Below, piece after piece: positions 21,561-31,306 of a stretch of 37,248 nucleotides of DNA; within the stretch, counting starts at the first letter, position 1; every line of letters starts with the position of its first letter. A program made the position numbers and the translations under genes. The stretch covers positions 1-37,248 of the forward strand of contig MU835681.1 in assembly GCA_029204225.1 (NCBI GenBank), read 5' to 3'. This stretch comes from Diphasiastrum complanatum (Eukaryota; Streptophyta; Lycopodiopsida; Lycopodiales; Lycopodiaceae). Below the pieces are notes generated by a model. That model did no database searches and was not told where the DNA came from. It worked only from the letters and a program-made list of their open reading frames with translations.

Positions 21561-23507
21561 AAAGTTTTGCTTTTAAACAAAAAAATATATTTTAGGGAGC
21601 CAGGCAACACGCTCAATTGCGTGGAACTCCTCGGGAGGGGAGGGACCTTTTTGTGGCACATTGATCTGCAATTAGAGGTGATATTGCTACTGCTGTCGCT
21701 ATTGCTACTGAAAAAAGATGTAATACAAGCTGCAGTCTGGGGAGTGAAACTGAGATCTGCTCGCCGGTGCCGAGCTTCCTCAATAATGGCTCTGAGAGTA
21801 AAGATATGATCTGTAGTAGAATAATGAGCTCTAAACCCAGCCTGGTCCATAGCATGCAATCTCCTGGTCTCTGACTTAGTACTCACAGTTGACTGAAGAA
21901 TAAAGCCATACAACTTCGTGATAACGTGCCCAATCATAAGAGTCCGACAGTTACTAGGATTCTTGGGATCACCATTTTTGTGTATGGGATGGATGATGTT
22001 GGTGCACCAAGAAGAAGGAAAACCGGAGACAACGGCTTGATTGAGTAGAGTGGCTAGGAGAGGTGATAGTAAATCAGCAGCATGGATTAAAAGATCGAAT
22101 TCAAGGTCATCAATATCCTTGGCTTTATTGGTGTTCATTTTCTTGATGGCATTGTGGACCATATCAGAAGTGAAGAAGGTAAACTCAGGAGGTCCTGGGG
22201 AGATGGAAATAGGTGTGTTGGTATCGATGGTATATAAGGCAATGGCATACTCAGTCCAAATGCGCAAATCATCAAGGAGCGGAGGTAAAGCACGGGGAAT
22301 GAACTCACGTCAAAATGCGCCAGTGGAAGAACTATAGAGAAGACCAATAAGTCGTCGCTCTTCCAAACTATCATATGCCCGTTTCTTACAACGAAGTAAG
22401 CGGGTAAAGAGACGACGAGTGGGTTGCAAGAGATGAGGGGTGTGTATGCGAGCAACTGATAGGTAGGTGCGAGTGAGTAGTCAAAGATGTATTTGGGTGC
22501 ACGAGATAATGGTGGAGGTGAGAACTGTTGAGGCAAAGAAATAGTACTAACACTAAAGGAAAGGAAGGAGTGATCAGAAAGAGTGGTAGGAGAGATATGA
22601 AAATCATGGATGAGTGAGATGGTTGATGGTGATCCCATAAGGTAATCAACAACACTATGGCCGCCACTATGGGAATGGCAAGCGTATCTGCCCGAGTCGG
22701 GCCAACAAGTTAAACCATTAAAAACGGCCAACTCATGAGCTTCTCCTAATTGCAGCAAGTATTCGCCATAAGTGGTAATGGGGCCCATAATGTCTTCAGA
22801 AACAAGTCATCTCCATCAAGGGCACGTATACGAAGCTGGTCCATAGAATCATAAAAATCAGTCTGTCGTGAAGATGTCCTGGCATTAAAGTCAACAGTGA
22901 GAAAAATGTAACCTCGCTCTACATATTTGATAATGTCTGTAGAAAGATCAATGTAGGGTGAACCAATAACCTCTACAAAGGAAGAAGATACTGGAGGTCC
23001 TGGCATTAAAGTCAACAGTGAGAAAAATGTAACCTCGCTCTACATATCTGATAATGTGATCAATGTAGGGTGAACCAATACCCTCTACAAAGGAAGAAGA
23101 TACTGGAGGGAAATAACAAGCTAAACAAAGATGTCTTTGTCAAAACCAACGCTATGCCCATCAATACGGAACCAAATGTACCGTGAGTGTTCATCATGGC
23201 TGATGAACTCAAAAATAGGATGCAATGACTCCCTATATAGACAAGCGACCCCGCCAGAACCTCTCCCACTAGCAAATCTCATCTCATGTCGATAGACTGA
23301 GTCCCATTTGTATCCTGGAAAAGTCGGTAAACCTCTCTCCTAACTCTCATGAGTCTCCATGAAAAGTAATAAATCTCTCTCACCAATGAAGTCAAGCAGA
23401 TCACCCGTAATGGACGATGAATGTATGTCGTTACAATTCCAAACCCCAATCTGCAAGCGGCGTGGATGGGGCCCCAGTATGCTCCCAATACCGGGCGCCC
23501 CAATTCC
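21557..23507 (-). pseudogene. LINE copy E ORF2 remnant: endonuclease plus truncated RT fused to C-terminus
   Basis: It begins in the frame of LQIGVWNCNDIHSSS and METHES (endonuclease N and E motifs), runs through GRGSGGVACLYRES, VDFNARTSSRQ (GDxN-type motif), HSVVDYLMGSP and LSDHSFLSFS, then the pre-RT region WCTNIIHPIHKNGDP and GFRAHYSTTDHIFTLR. At about 21770 it jumps from IIEEARHRR straight to a C-terminal TAACITSFFSS, equivalent to the ORF2 tail in copy B. RT catalytic motifs and the CCHC finger are absent. Several stops, a 121-bp tandem duplication (22876-23108) and frameshifts make it non-coding. Confidence 0.85.
22876..23108. repeat. Tandem duplication inside LINE E endonuclease
   Basis: 22876-22996 is repeated at 22997-23108 with one ~9-bp gap and a few substitutions. 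Both copies start GTCCTGGCATTAAAG. It duplicates the segment that encodes the DFNAR active-site loop. Confidence 0.92.
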
Positions 23508-23798
23508 CTATTTCTCAGCATCCTTGGACACATTGTCAATGTATCGGATTCGACCGTCCCTGTAGATAACATGTCTACCTGTCGCTTTAGCTTCATAGAA
23601 GGCTTCACGCCTTTCCAGCGAGGACAGGAGCCACATCAGCGAGGGGGGTCAGAAGAGCAGCGAACCCTGGAGGGGAGCACGGGGGAGGTGTTATTGGGCC
23701 GTGGAGAGAAGGCGCGATGGTGGAGCAGGTGCTATTGGAGAGATGGGGCTGGCCCGTGGAGAGATGGAGTGAGGGCTAGCCCTCTTGCGTGGAGGCGC

Positions 23799-23801
<3 letters not shown>
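23508..23801 (-). pseudogene. LINE copy E ORF1 remnant (N- and C-terminal ends joined)
   Basis: ATG at 23801 lies one base from the microsatellite. MAPPRKRASPHSISPRASP is the basic/proline-rich N-terminus seen as MAPRNKR in copy C and MPPRRK in copy B. The frame then passes stops and jumps to the ORF1 C-terminus ERREAFYEAKATGRHVIYRD followed by GRIRYIDN, ending at a TAG (23510-23508). That TAG is in frame with the ORF2 GVWN start. Coiled coil and RRM are deleted. Confidence 0.8.

Positions 23802-23802
<1 letters not shown>

Positions 23803-23885
<83 letters not shown>
23803..23885. repeat. (GA)n junction between LINE A 3' end and LINE E 5' end
   Basis: 83 bp of pure GA. On the minus strand it reads as the (CT)n tail of A directly followed by the ATG region of E. 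Confidence 0.97.
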
Positions 23886-23888
<3 letters not shown>

Positions 23889-23895
23889 TATTAAT

Positions 23896-23925
23896 GTCTT
23901 TTCCATGCCAAAAGGCATATAAGAC
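23896..23925 (-). other. 3'-terminal RNA stem-loop, copy A
   Basis: RNA sense: outer GUCUU/AAGAC, inner AUGCC/GGCAU, loop UUUU; then AUUAAUAAAG and (CU)n. Confidence 0.8.
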
Positions 23926-24037
23926 TAATGAGGTACATGTCAAGTGTGTAGTAACCATGGGAGCGCATAGAACGTCTCCAAAACCGAAATAAAGAAAACA
24001 GCTAGTATCAACTAGATAAACAAGTAATCATCTGTAA

Positions 24038-25809
24038 TCAAGATGTCACGTCTGTGCTGGTGCTGTAGAAAGATGAAATGCGAGCCACAACATGAGAAAG
24101 CGCTGGAGCCCGCTGGTGTCGTCTATGAGCATGAGCATGTGTAGTATGTCTCTGTATATGAGGTCTGGCTATCCTGGCAGTATGGGTAGTACACGTCTCT
24201 GATCTCTATCGGCATGTAGGCGGTTGTCATCCCCGTCGTCGTAGTAGTCATCATCCTCGGGTACTGAGTCAAATGATCTCCGTCTAGTAAAGAATGAATT
24301 GATCAATGACTGAGATGTAATGTGCTGGGATGTCCCGTGTAGATCTCTCCGCAATATGAACATCTCGTGTACCATCAGTGCAACACACCGTGGGTCCTCA
24401 TAGGCTATGAGAGAACGTAGAGTGGTAGGTATGTATCAAAACAAGCAGTGATATATCCCTCTGATCTCATAATATACTGGGCATCTGAAGATAAAAATGC
24501 TCCTCAGACTCCACCTCACCGAGGGAGCACAACTGGCAAATCCGCTCCACTCTGGGAATACCATGGAACCTCCCCGTCTCAATAGCTAGCTGGTGAGAAG
24601 ACACCCTGAGCTGTCCCAGTGTGAGTCTGAGGCAATGTGATAGCCCTGAATCCAAGTAGCGTGGCATGACTGGAGTCCCTGCTGATACATCCAGCTCCAA
24701 AAAGTAGGTCTGGTAGAATTCTGGCTTAACTCCTAACTGGCTGCTCCAAGTCCGCTCTAGGTATGCTCGATAGAGAAATCGTCTGATATACTGATGGGTA
24801 CCCGAGGGACGTGCAGTGATGGAGATACCAAATGACTCAAGTAGGAGGTGAGATGCCTGAGAGAACCATGATAGTCTATAGCCCTGATCATGAACGCCCT
24901 GTGAGGATGAAAGTGCAATCTGTATGTATCGTCTGTCTATCTCTGGCACTGCCTGTATCCTCTGAATATAGGTAATGAGCTGCAGAGCTGCCTCGATCTG
25001 TATAGGTGGAACTGCAAATTCGGCCAAAAGAATCTCATGTGGGACATAAGGCTTTGCTCGAATCAACCGAGCTAGCATGGTGGTCTGTAATCGTGAAAGG
25101 CTGGCCCAGTGTGAAGAGGGGAGGCCCGCGCACCATGCCTCTGCCACATATAGAGCAGTGGGGGTGACAATGGTATTAAAGAGGTGGCACTTACTGCGAG
25201 CATCCTGGATGAACTTCCTGAAACAAAATCGCTCTAGCTGAACAAGGGAGGCATGCCCCTTCCCCAGTCGAGTGGTAGCGGCCTGTCTCATACTAAAAGT
25301 AGGACCCAAGAAAAGGATCCCCAGGTACGTATAAGAAGGGACCACCTCTAGAACATGTCCATCAAAAGTAAACTCCTATCGCTGCATGAATGCTCGAGAA
25401 GTGTTGAAGACCATAACCCTGGTCTTCCCAATGTTCACCCCTAGGCCCCATCTGGTGCAAAATGCATGTAAGCCATCCAACTGTCTCTGTAGACCCTCTT
25501 TGGTCAGTGAGACCAATACCACGTCATTGGCATAAAGAAGGATAGCAATCAAGATGTCCCCGAGCCTGCAACCGGTACCACCACACTGTATAATGACTCG
25601 CTCCAACTCATCAATGTACAAGCCAAAGAGGACCGGTGAGAGGGAGCAACCCTGCTTCACTCCAATAGTGCTCCAAATATGATCAGATATGCCACTGCTA
25701 TGCCGGAAACATCCTAGGACGCGCTCATAAAGTGCCATCACAGCAAGAATGATGTCAATAGAGAAGCCTAGGTCTCGGAGTCTCTGAATACAGAATCAAA
25801 GGCTTTCCT

Positions 25810-25814
<5 letters not shown>
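24038..25814 (-). pseudogene. LINE copy A ORF2, RT to C-terminus
   Basis: RT with IGVKQGCSLSPVLFGLYIDE and an active site YAND instead of YADD (codon 25528-25526), which removes a catalytic aspartate. A TAG at 25378-25376 replaces a CAG of copy B. The frame then runs to 24467 with the post-RT region and most of the CCHC finger (ICQLCSLGEVESEEH), where one extra A in a run near 24500 shifts frame. Further down are QSLINSFFTRRRS (24312-24289, PIP-box-like), an acidic stretch and the terminal ARISSFYSTS before a TGA at 24040-24038. Inactive. Confidence 0.9.

Positions 25815-25875
<61 letters not shown>
25815..25875. repeat. (GA)n junction between LINE B 3' end and LINE A truncated 5' end
   Basis: 61 bp of pure GA, flanked by the B 3' terminus (25876 upward) and the A RT truncation point. 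Confidence 0.97.
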
Positions 25876-25878
<3 letters not shown>

Positions 25879-25885
25879 TATTAAT

Positions 25886-25914
25886 GTCTTTTCCATGCCA
25901 AAGGCATATAAGCC
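25886..25914 (-). other. 3'-terminal RNA stem-loop, copy B
   Basis: RNA sense: outer GGCUU/AAGAC (one mismatch), inner AUGCC/GGCAU, 3-nt loop UUU. Confidence 0.75.
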
Positions 25915-26043
25915 TAATAAAGTACATGTCAAGTATGTGGTAACCATGGAAGCGTATAAAAACGTCTCCAAAACTGCAAAAAGAAAAACATCTAGTACAA
26001 ATTAAAACAGATATGTATGCGAGAGTATGTGCGCATAATAGTC

Positions 26044-29000
26044 CTATGTATCCATGTCAAGCTGTAAGGACTGTGCTGAAACTGCTGTTGTTGTGCTGAT
26101 GCTGTAGAAAGATGTAATGCGAGCCGCAGCATTAGAAGGCACTGGAGCCTGATGGCGTCGTCTATGAGTACGAGCACGGGCATGTGTAGTAGTACGTCTC
26201 TGTGTGAAATCTCTGCTGATCCTGGTGATAACGTGATGATGGGACGTACACTGTCTCTGATCTCTATGGGCATGTAGGCGGCTATCATCCTCATCGTCGT
26301 CATAATCCTCATCCTCATGCACTAAATCATATGATCTCCGCCTAGTAAAGAAGGAAGTGATCAATGGCTGTGAGGTAAAATGCTGGGATGTCCCGGATAG
26401 ATCTCTCCGTAATATGAACATCTCGCGTACCATCATAGCGACACATCGTGGGTCCTCATGGGCTATGAGAGAGCGTAGAGTGGTAGGCATGTCTCGGAAT
26501 AAGCAATGATGTCGCCCTCTGATCTCATAGTATACAGGGCATCTAAAGATAAAATGCTCCTCAAACTCCACCTCACCTAAAGAGCATAACTGGCAAATCC
26601 GCTCCTCTCTAGGAATACCATAAAATCTCCCAGTCTCAATAGCTAGTTGATGAGACGACACCCTGAGCTGTCCCAAAGTGAATCTGAGGCAATGTGATAG
26701 ACCCGAGTCCAAGTAGCGTGGCATGACCGGGGTTCCTGATGCATCCAGCTCCAAAAAATGAGTCTGGTAGAAAGCTGGCTTAATCCCTAACTGGTTATGC
26801 CAAGTCCGCTCTAGATATGCGCGATAGAGGAATCGTCTGATATGCTCATGGGTGCCTAAGGGAAGTGTTGTGATGGAGATACCAAATGACTCTAGTAGGA
26901 GGTGCGATGCCTGAGAGAACCATTATAATCTGTAGCCCTGACCATGAAGACTCTGTGAGGAGGACAGCGCAATCTGTATGTATCGTTTGTCTATATCTGG
27001 TAACGCCTGGACCCTCTGTATGTAGGTAATGAGCTGAAGAGCTGCCTCGATCTGTATAGGTGGAACCGCAAACTCGGCCAGGAGCATCTCATGTGGTACA
27101 AAAGGCTTCGCTCGGATAACCCGAGCTTGCATGGTGATCTGTAATCGTGAAAGACTAGCCCAATGTGAAGATGGGAGACCTGTACACCATGCCTCTGCCA
27201 CATAAAGAGCCGTCGGGGTGACAATGGTATCAAAGAGCCGACACTTGCTGCGAGCATCATGAATGGACTTCCGAAAACAAAATCTCTCTAGCTGAACAAG
27301 GGAGGCATGTCCCTTACCCAGTCGGGTGGTAGCGGCCTGTCTCATGCCAAAAGTAGGACCTGAGAAAAGGATCCCTAGGTATGTATATGAAGCGACCACC
27401 TCTAGAACCTGCCCATCAAGAGTAAGCTCCTGTCGCTACATGAATGCTTGAGAAGTGTTAAACACCATGACCTTGGTCTTCCCAATGTTCACCCCTAGGC
27501 CCCATCTGGTGCAGAACTCCTATAGGCAATCTAACTGTTGTTGTAGACCCTTAGGTGAGACCAGTACCACATCATCGGCATAAAGGAGGATAACAATCAA
27601 GATGTCCCCATTCCTGCAACCAGCGCCACTGTACTATGTAATGACTCTCTCCAACTCATCAATATACAAGCCAAAGAGGACTGGTGAGAGGAAGCAACAT
27701 TGTTTTACCCCAATAGTGCTCCAAATGTGATCGGATAAGCCATTGCTATGCCGGAAACATCCCAGGACACGCTCATAAAGTGCCATCACAGCAAGAATGA
27801 TGTCGGTGGAGAAGCCGAGGTCTCGAAGTCTTTGGATGAGCAATGAGCGAGGAACAGAATCAAAGGCTTTCCTGAAGTCCACAAAACAGCAATAACCCCT
27901 CTCTCTCCTATGCTTAGCCTCCTCAATCAAGGCCCGTAGTGTGAAGACGTGATCTGTGGTAGAGTGATGGGCTCAAAAACCCGCCTGACCCATAGCATGT
28001 AGTCTCCTAGTCTCCGCCTCTGAGCTCACAACAGACTGAAGTATAGTACCATATAGCTTTGCCAGGACATGTCCAATCATAATGGTGCGGTAGTTACTCG
28101 GAATCATGGGTTCACCATTCTTATGGATGGGGTGGATAATGTTAGTGCACCAGGACGATGGGAAACCAAAAACAACAGCGGAGTTAAGAAGGGTGGCTAT
28201 GGTGGGAGCGAGTAGGTCGGAGGCATGAGAAAGGAGTTCAGACTTAATATCTCTAGCCTTTTGGGACTTCATTTTATTAATGGCTGCAAGTACCATGTCA
28301 GATGTGAAGAAAGAGAACTCAGATGGTCGTGGGGATATAGAGATAGGTGAGTCAGTAGGGACAGTATACAAGCTAGTAGCATAAGCAGTCCAAATGCGGA
28401 GGCCCTCCAAGAGAGGTGGTGGAGAGCGCGGAATGAACTCACGCCAAAAAGCGCCCAGGGAGGAACTGAAAAGAAAGTCAATAAGACGTTTCCTTTCAGA
28501 ATCATCATAGAAACGCTTCTTACAGCGGAGAACACGATGGTAGGAGTGTCGAGAAGATCGAAGTAGATGTGGGGCATGGATACGTGAGTAGGTTACTGAC
28601 TGATGAAGAGAACGGCACTCGGTATCGTACCATGAGGGGTGCAATGGTCGGGGTGTGCGTCAAGTCTTTTTGGGATGGGGTTTTGTGGGGAAGGTTAGTG
28701 ATGCAGCTGAGTGGAGTGAGGTGGTGAGAAAAGTGGCCTGGATTTCGACTGGACTATCATGAGGAAAGGAGTGCAAAAGTGACGTCAAGTACTGCCGGTA
28801 TAGTGGCATGTAAGTGGGATCAAATGTGTACTTGGGTGCTCGGGTAAGCATGGGTAGTGAAGATGGAGGAGTAGGCCGAAGGTGGCCAATATCGAAGGAG
28901 AGAAATGAGTGATCAGAAAGGGTGGTGGGGGAAACGTGGAAGTCAAAGACTATGGGTATAAAGGATGGTGACCCCATGAGATAGTCAACGACACTATGTC

Positions 29001-29612
29001 CTCCACTGTGAGGGTGACATGTATAACTGTCTGAATGTGGCCAGCAAGGTAAGCCATTATAAATGGCTAGCTCATGTGCCTCTCCAAACTGCAGTAAGTA
29101 CTCACCATATGGAGTAGTAGGTCCCGAACTGGCCGCGGAAGTCCTGGTAACTCCAACCATATCATTGTCAAGGTCACGAACACGCAGCTGATTTGTGGTG
29201 TCGAAGAACTCTGTCTGTCTCGATGATGTTCGGGCATTAAAATCCCCCGTGAGGAAAATACGCCCACGCTCTGAGAATCTGATAATATCTGGTGAGAGAT
29301 CCTGATATGGAGATCCAATACCCTCAGCAAAAGATGATGGGACTCAATATTCCGACGAGAAACTAGATCTGCCAGTGGTCGAGGTTCATGTGGGGTCGCC
29401 TGCTTGTACAGAGAGTATCCAGGAAAAGAAGGAAGTCCTCGCTCCGGGCTCTCGTGTGTCTCCATGAAGAATAATATATCTCTACCTGTAATAAAATCAA
29501 CAAGGTCTCCTGTAGAAGAAGAGGAATGTATGCCCGCACAGTTCCACACTCCAATCCGAAGGTGGTGTGGATGGGTCCCCGGGGTGCTCCCAACCCCGGG
29601 CACCCCAAATCC
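26044..29612 (-). pseudogene. LINE copy B ORF2: APE endonuclease, reverse transcriptase, CCHC finger, PIP-like tail
   Basis: Order: endonuclease (LRIGVWNCAG, METHES, GDFNARTSSRQ, HSVVDYLMGSP, LSDHSFLSF); linker with SWYDTECR; RT (IIHPIHKNGEP, KAFDSVP, IGVKQCCFLSPVLFGLYIDE with G-to-C in the usual QGC, and intact YADD at 27583-27571); post-RT region; CCHC finger C-x2-C-x9-H-x4-C in ERICQLCSLGEVEFEEHFIF; tail with QPLITSFFTRRRS (26370-26347), an acidic run and ARITSFYSIS. In L1-like elements this protein nicks target DNA and copies the RNA at the nick. Breaks: ~250-bp endonuclease deletion, TGA at 27975 (CGA in siblings), TAG at 27636 and 27438 (CAG in copy A), TAA near 26925. Confidence 0.92.
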
Positions 29613-30893
29613 CTAACTATGGGAACCATCACGACGCTATCCAAACGGCGCACCCGTCCATCTCTGTACATAATGCGTATGCCTGACTCCCTAGCTTCCT
29701 AAAAGGCCTTACGCCTCTCCTCCACCTAGATATAGGTGAGATCATCATCCATGTATATAGTGGTACCCCGTAGTTTGGCTCTACATCGTAAGGCCTCTCT
29801 ACGGCTGGCTAGGGATGTGAAGCAGATGATCAATGTAGCTGCATCCCTGGTGGTCCTCCAGGCGGTGTCTAACCCATCTGTCCCATGTCCAAGGGTGGTC
29901 TCGAGAAATGTCGTAGCTTCGGCCATGGCATCCTGCGTATCTGGTATCCCGTGAACTCTGATGTTATGAGATTTTTGTTCCCGTGACCATTCTTCCGAGA
30001 TGGTGGCTGAGATGACTGAAGAAATGGGGGCACTAGGCTTGGTGCCTTTCTTCAATACTGCTACCCATGAAAGGGTTTCTTCTTTGTGCTGTTCAATCTT
30101 ATTTTCGAGCTCCCGTATCATGGTGGTAGTAGATTCCGAGGCAGCAACCTGTTTAGTACTAATCACTTGTTTCAATGTGGCAACTTTGGACTCCAACACG
30201 TTCTTTTCTTTGAGCAGAGAGACCATTATACCCTTCAGCTGTGAGAGCTCTTTTTTCATAAGCTAGAAATCTGCTTTCAGTTGGTCAACTTCCCATGAGG
30301 AGAAAAGCTCGGTGGATTTTGAGGGAGTGTATGGGATCGGAGGAGCTATAGCTGGTTGGGAGATGGGAATAGGAAGGAAGCCGTTAGGAATGGCCTGATC
30401 GATCGGATTCGAATTCAACGAAAAGGAGGCCTTGGAGGTAGCATCGAGGGGGTGGGATGAGGCAGTAGCTGAGATGGCAGCTGAGGTAGCATCAACATCA
30501 TAAGCAGCTGATGTGCCAGCAGCATCAGAGGCAGCTGCGGTGGCAACAGCTAAAATGGCAGCATCTGAGGTGGCTACTGTGGTAGCAGTAGCGAGGGGGG
30601 GCAGGTCAGCAACATCAGCAGCTGAGGTAGCGCTAGCAAGGAGAGGGGGTAGGTCAACGCTCTCAGCAAGGGCTGAGGAAGCAGTATCCACGAGGGCAGC
30701 AGGAAAGGGGGGGGTGCATCAGTAAGAGCAGCGAGGGGGTGGGCAGCATCGAGGGGAGGTGACGAGCTAGTAGCGAGGGAGGGGAGTGAGGTGTCAGCGA
30801 GGGGGGTGAGGAAACAGCGAGAGGGGGTGAGATGGCAGTGGAGTGAGGTGATACGGAACGAGGGAGAGTGGGTGTTTTTCTCCGAGGAGGCAT
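29613..30893 (-). pseudogene. LINE copy B ORF1: coiled coil plus RRM-like RNA-binding protein
   Basis: MPPRRKTPTLPRSVSPHS (basic, proline/serine-rich), then after a frameshift near 30700 in a G run a long Ala/Ser-rich segment, the motif YTPSKSTE shared with copy C, a leucine-rich coiled coil (KKELSQLKGIMVSLLKEKN and following), and an RRM-like domain with NIRVHGIPD, DGLDTAWRTTRDAATLIICF and LRGTTIYMDDDL. This resembles L1 ORF1p RRMs, which bind the element RNA as multimers. The C-terminus ESGIRIMYRDGRVRRLD ends one base out of frame with a TAG (29615-29613) that precedes ORF2. In-frame TAGs at 30265 and 29728 break it; the latter is CAA (Q) in copy F. Confidence 0.87.
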
Positions 30894-30988
30894 GGTGGCA
30901 CTACTGGAGCGATGGCAGTAGGGCAATGGCCAGCAGGGTAAGCATGAGAGAGAGAGGCGATGGAGACAGAGGGCGATGGGAGCTAGTG

Positions 30989-31042
30989 AGCTAGCACTGG
31001 AGCAGCCATCGCTGGAAGGCAGCTAGCGCTGGACCAGCCATC

Positions 31043-31044
<2 letters not shown>
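30989..31044 (-). repeat. Tandem 24-bp repeat at the 5' end of LINE B
   Basis: 30989-31012 and 31021-31044 differ at two of 24 positions and share an AGCTAGC start (+ strand); the outer unit ends exactly at the GA tract. Possibly promoter-type 5' monomers. Confidence 0.75.

Positions 31045-31084
<40 letters not shown>
31045..31084. repeat. (GA)n junction between LINE C 3' end and LINE B 5' end
   Basis: 40 bp of pure GA; full-length 5' end of B on one side, 3' terminus of C on the other. Confidence 0.97.
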
Positions 31085-31087
<3 letters not shown>

Positions 31088-31089
31088 AT

Positions 31090-31121
31090 ATCTATCAAGT
31101 GCCTGAGGGCACATAAGACAA
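31090..31121 (-). other. 3'-terminal RNA stem-loop, copy C (covarying)
   Basis: Inner helix is GUGCC/GGCAC instead of AUGCC/GGCAU: both bases of the terminal pair changed (A-U to G-C). Loop CUCA. The outer helix is re-formed from UCUUAU/AUAGA with a bulge. Confidence 0.75.
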
Positions 31122-31306
31122 GTAAAAAGTACATCAAAAAAAGGAGTATTGTCCACGTAGGACTTATTCCTAAAAGCTAAACCAGCACAAGAAAATAGAG
31201 AGAAAAACAAAGCTTAACCTCCAGCTCTGTTGAGGGTACAATATCAATAGCTAAACCACCAGCTACACAAAGGGAAAGAGAAAACTAATCTAAGTTAACT
31301 AACTGG

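Larger units (their letters stand above)
21095..23802 (-). mobile_element. LINE copy E, internally deleted, keeps both termini
   Basis: Minus-strand element whose 5' end abuts the (GA)n at 23803 and whose 3' end has the family stem-loop (21105-21134). A degenerate GAAA/GA tail at 21066-21094 follows, the outer 3' edge of the array. It has lost the middle of ORF1 (coiled coil and RRM) and about 1.75 kb of ORF2 from early RT through the zinc finger. About 320 bp without similarity to siblings (21240-21560) separates the ORF2 tail from the conserved 3'UTR, probably a later insertion. Confidence 0.85.
23886..25814 (-). mobile_element. LINE copy A, 5'-truncated in RT
   Basis: It starts at RKAFDSV (first RT block) directly against the GA tract at 25815, and runs to a complete 3' end with stem-loop and (CT)n. 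Truncation at a clean boundary with the microsatellite is what 5'-truncated target-primed reverse transcription would leave. Confidence 0.88.
25876..31044 (-). mobile_element. LINE copy B, near full length (about 5.2 kb)
   Basis: Contains 5'UTR (30894-31044), ORF1, ORF2, ~170-bp 3'UTR, stem-loop and (CT)n, flanked by GA tracts on both sides. It is the best reference copy for the family. Inactivated by stops, frameshifts and a ~250-bp deletion in the endonuclease middle. The clade cannot be settled by eye: the APE endonuclease plus C-terminal CCHC finger fits the I/Jockey/R1/Tad side or L1, and ORF1 has an L1-ORF1p-like RRM. Confidence 0.92.

Noticed and set aside
23691-23992. Frames encoding long Arg-Glu or Leu-Ser dipeptide runs at this and the other GA tracts
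   Set aside because: Direct translation of (GA)n/(TC)n; they join unrelated LINE ends and are not genes.
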